From Mermis nigrescens (taxonomy: Eukaryota; Nematoda; Enoplea; Mermithida; Mermithidae), in assembly GCA_036768485.1 (NCBI GenBank), contig JAVLUZ010000015.1:233379-297378 (forward strand): a DNA stretch of 64,000 nt, in the 5' to 3' direction. The position numbers and the translations under genes were made by a program. The notes below the pieces were generated by a model. It was not told where the DNA came from and searched no databases. It saw only the letters and a list, made by a program, of their open reading frames with translations. Below are positions 61,476 to 64,000 of this stretch, piece after piece (within the stretch, counting starts at the first letter, position 1; each line of letters opens with the position of its first letter).

Positions 61476-63608
61476 AATTTTCGCAGAGCAAATTATGATC
61501 AGATTGAATTATTTTTGTCCGCAATTTCGTGGCCTGACATTTTTTCGGATTGCGTTACTTGTGATGATTTCTACAACAAATTTTTGTCTGCTATAAATCC
61601 TTTAATTTCCCAGCATGTTCCAAAAATTGAAGCTAAACCTGCAACTGTGAAAAGATACCCAATGAACATAAGAAAGCTGGTTGCTAAAAAACTGAGGCTG
61701 TGGCATGTTTATAAACAGAGAAAAACGCCTGAATCTAAAGCTGTTTATAATAACTGTGCAAAGTTATTAAAGGCCGAAATCTATAAATTTCACTCTTCCA
61801 AAGAGGATAAACTTATTAAATCTGGAAATTTGAATTCTTTTTATAATTTTGTTAATTCTCGTATTAGTGGTGAAAGAACTATTCCAATTTTAACTGATGG
61901 CGATCGTGTGATTGCTTCTACTGACAAAGATAAGGCAAACGTTTTTAGCACACTTTTTGCTTCAGTCTTTAGTGTTCCTACGCAAACGAATTTTGGTCTT
62001 ATTAATGCTTGTGCACAGCCAAAGTTATCAAACATTCGTTTTTCTGATGATGTCGTTTTTTCTGCTATACGGAAAATTAAACCATCATTATCGATTGGCC
62101 CTGATGGACTTTGCGCATTTTTTGTGAAAAAACTTGCTTTTGTACTTACCCAGCCCGTAACCACTATTTTTGAAATATCTTTCAAAACCCATTGTATTCC
62201 TGCACTGTGGCGCACTGCTAATGTTGTTCCTGTGTATAAAAAGGGCGACCGGAGTGATGCTAAAAATTACAGGCCGATATCGTTATGTTGTATTACGTGT
62301 AAGATCATGGAATCTATAATTAACAGTACGATGCAAGCACATTTACGTGAGAATAATTTGATTTCCTCCGGTCAGTTTGGTTTCCAAAAGGGTAAATCGT
62401 GTGAATTGCAATTACTAAAGTGCAAAAATGAATGGACTAAATTAATTGATGAAAAAAACACTGTTGATGTTATCTACATTGATTTTTCTAAAGCTTTCGA
62501 CACTGTAGTTCACCGTAAATTAATTTATAAACTGGAAACTTTTGGATTTTCTGGAGATTTATTGAGTTGGTTAACTTGTTTTTCGAGTGATAGGACTCAA
62601 AGGGTTGTTATTAACGGTCAGTTTTCGAGCGGAAAATCTGTCACTAGCGGTGTTCCTCAGGGCAGTATACTTGGCCCGATTCTTTTTGTTTTATTCATAA
62701 ATGACATTAGCGACCGCTTAAATAGCAAAGTTTGCCTTTTTGCCGATGACGTCAAGCTTTATAATTTATCTAGCAATCACACCCAACTTCAAGATGATAT
62801 CGCTAAACTCGTAGTCTGGTCCAAGGATTGGCAGTTAAAAATTGCTACTGAAAAATGCTACGCGTTATATCTAGGTTTTGGAAATCCCAAGCATTCTTAT
62901 AGAATTTCTGACCTGACTGTAGAACAGAGTGTAAATTCTGTAAAGGATTTGGGTGTTTACGTATCAAGTAAACTTGATTTTAATTTCCACTATAATGATA
63001 TAACGCGTAGAGCTTATGCTAGGGCTATGCTAATATCGAAATCATTTGCTTCTAAAAATAAACTAAATATGTCTAGGGCTTTTACTGTTTACGTCAGACC
63101 GCTTCTTGAGTATTGTAGCACTGTTTGGAATCCATACCATAAGACCCATGTTTCAATGATCGAAAATGTTCAAAGGAAATTTACAGGTAAAATTATTGGA
63201 TTTCGGGGACTTTCTTATGCTGAAAGACTCAGTTCCTTAGAATTGGATAGCCTGGAGATTCGCAGATTGCGTAGTGATCTGTGTATGATGTATCAGATAT
63301 TGAGTGGTAGATGCATTTTGCAGCAAGCCGACTTTTTTACCTTTTGTGAAAACAACACGCGTGCTCAAAATTCAATGAAATGTGAATGCACTCCTTTTTG
63401 GCTTGATGTTTGTGGGTATGATTTATCCAATAGGTGGATTCACGTATGGAATTCTCTCCCTGAAGCTGTTGTAAGATCTAGTGTTGCTTCCCTCCGTGAA
63501 AAGTTGAAAAAAGTTGATCTAACGGGGTATTTGCTAGGGGCGTGTTCTAAGTGCATAATTTATTTAGCCTGCGCGCCTACCTTCGTCTTTTGCACTAATC
63601 TCGTATAA
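61440..63608 (+). CDS. LINE A reverse transcriptase, 722 codons open
   Basis: Linker text (ISWPDIFSDCVTCDDFYNKFL, LVAKKLRLWHVYK) leads to SIGPDGL (218-224), LWRTANVVPVYKKGDRSDAKNYRPISL, GQFGFQKGKSCELQL, VIYIDFSKAFDTV (catalytic Asp348), SGVPQGSILGPILFVLFINDI (403-423) and LFADDVKLY (Asp436-Asp437). The C-terminal region has KDLGVYVSS, YVRPLLEYCSTVWNPY, NVQRKFTGKI and LELDSLEIRRLRSDLCMMY, typical of CR1/L2-like enzymes. All catalytic residues are intact. The ATG at 61440 is only the first in the open frame; in the family the protein is continuous with the endonuclease. Confidence 0.85.
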   Translation: MFYLGRKSSAKLNFRRANYDQIELFLSAISWPDIFSDCVTCDDFYNKFLSAINPLISQHVPKIEAKPATVKRYPMNIRKLVAKKLRLWHVYKQRKTPESKAVYNNCAKLLKAEIYKFHSSKEDKLIKSGNLNSFYNFVNSRISGERTIPILTDGDRVIASTDKDKANVFSTLFASVFSVPTQTNFGLINACAQPKLSNIRFSDDVVFSAIRKIKPSLSIGPDGLCAFFVKKLAFVLTQPVTTIFEISFKTHCIPALWRTANVVPVYKKGDRSDAKNYRPISLCCITCKIMESIINSTMQAHLRENNLISSGQFGFQKGKSCELQLLKCKNEWTKLIDEKNTVDVIYIDFSKAFDTVVHRKLIYKLETFGFSGDLLSWLTCFSSDRTQRVVINGQFSSGKSVTSGVPQGSILGPILFVLFINDISDRLNSKVCLFADDVKLYNLSSNHTQLQDDIAKLVVWSKDWQLKIATEKCYALYLGFGNPKHSYRISDLTVEQSVNSVKDLGVYVSSKLDFNFHYNDITRRAYARAMLISKSFASKNKLNMSRAFTVYVRPLLEYCSTVWNPYHKTHVSMIENVQRKFTGKIIGFRGLSYAERLSSLELDSLEIRRLRSDLCMMYQILSGRCILQQADFFTFCENNTRAQNSMKCECTPFWLDVCGYDLSNRWIHVWNSLPEAVVRSSVASLREKLKKVDLTGYLLGACSKCIIYLACAPTFVFCTNLV

Positions 63609-63755
63609 ATGTACTTTAATTAATAATTTCTTGCTTTTAGAATATGTGATTTTGTATGATGATTCATGTCGAATGTTTATTTATAATTGTATTTCATTGT
63701 ATATTAATGTTTCTTTTCTTATTGTGTTCCTTTTTTGTGCGACGAAAATAAAATA

Positions 63756-63778
63756 TTTGTATTGTATTGTATTGTATT
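63756..63778 (+). repeat. (TTGTA)n tail of LINE A
   Basis: TTGTATTGTATTGTATTGTA closes the LINE about 150 bp after the reverse transcriptase stop; it marks the 3' end used in reverse transcription. Confidence 0.75.
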
Positions 63779-63799
63779 TAATCCATGAAACGAATTATT

Positions 63800-64000
63800 T
63801 TTTGATTACTTATCAGCTAGTGGTCTGCAACAGTCAGTTAAAGGAAATACTCGCGATAATACTTTGATTGATGTAGTATTTGCTGCATATAACGTTTTTA
63901 ATATCCAGGTTCTTCCTCCTTTTTCAACAAGCGACCATAATTCGATTTCTTTTGAAATTTTAACTAGGACTTTTCAAGATGGAGATAAACCTTGCTGGCA
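63800..64000 (+). pseudogene. Endonuclease fragment of another LINE
   Basis: Codons for QSVKGNTRDNTLIDVVFAAYNVFN then VLPPFSTSDHNSISFEI are the DTLLDLVF and SDH blocks of a CR1/L2-like endonuclease. The element runs off the right edge. It lies directly after LINE A's tail, so LINE A may have landed in it, though the matching N-terminal part was not found at 59.9-60.1 kb. Confidence 0.65.

Larger units (their letters stand above)
60110..63780 (+). mobile_element. LINE A, nearly complete CR1/L2-like retrotransposon
   Basis: From left to right: part of ORF1, endonuclease, reverse transcriptase, a ~150-bp 3' part and a tail of TTGTA/TATTG repeats (63756-63778). Microsatellite-like 3' tails rather than poly-A are typical of the CR1/L2 group. 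Three frame changes (near 60415, 60885 and 61475) disable it, but reading is otherwise intact, so it is the best-kept A-family member here. To the right is the endonuclease of another LINE. Confidence 0.82.

Noticed and set aside
60110..63800. Target duplication for LINE A
   Set aside because: The start cannot be fixed, and no direct repeat of the sequence after 63778 was found near 60.0-60.2 kb.

Overview
The window looks like a repeat-dense, AT-rich stretch of an invertebrate metazoan genome. Evidence is the CR1/L2-like and Jockey-like LINEs, a Ty3/Gypsy LTR retrotransposon, a tRNA-derived SINE, PIF/Harbinger-, hAT-, mariner- and Merlin-type DNA transposons and a Polinton-like DNA polymerase fragment. 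The phylum cannot be fixed from what is visible. No host gene is confidently recognised. A few short open stretches (665-777, 26453-26548, 44391-44684, 52673-52912) could be exons or debris. Almost everything else that can be explained is mobile DNA, much of it nested.

Layout. 1-530: left edge and the 3' end of a GC-tipped hAT-like element. 1218-6508: a ~5.3 kb inverted-repeat element whose arms carry ~200-bp tandem repeats and two outward-reading copies of one gene fragment; the left arm is broken by a 1,053-bp LTR-like insert and a 189-bp hAT-type MITE, the spacer by a second MITE. 7363-8102: a hairpin with ~161-bp near-identical arms. 8200-11110: diverged repeats rich in GTGTAAA/TTTACAC. 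13822-17490: two nested minus-strand LINEs. 18361-20928: a hAT-like element holding another. 21371-22690: a decayed LINE. 22780-23665: two abutting satellites of 50 and 51 bp period. 28316-31122: a 5'-truncated Jockey-like LINE with visible target duplication. 32370-43814: a Ty3/Gypsy element with 430-436 bp LTRs, PBS, gag, protease, RT, RNase H, integrase and an extra unrecognised coding region; it sits in an older LTR-like repeat and is itself broken by a Harbinger-like element, which carries a MITE. 45170-45400: Polinton-like PolB fragment. 46163-46961: a palindromic mariner-like element. 48312-56736: a cluster of hAT-like elements nested up to three deep. 57009-57266: a Merlin/ISXO2-like transposase fragment. 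60110-63780: a nearly full CR1/L2-like LINE, followed by another LINE fragment running off the right edge.

Two themes stand out. First, one ~256-bp MITE family (ends like CACACCTGGGCG / CCCACCTATG) occurs about a dozen times, and several copies have exact or near-exact 8-bp target duplications, so it is hAT-type; one copy lies inside another. Second, at least eight different GC-rich palindromic repeat units (GGTACC, GGATCC, GGGGTC, CCGGGGCC, GGCCTCGG, GGGCCC, GGGGCGGG, GGTCCATGGACC) sit next to hAT-like termini with related tips. This suggests a set of related transposons whose subterminal sites have diversified. The autonomous drivers of most of these are not in the window.
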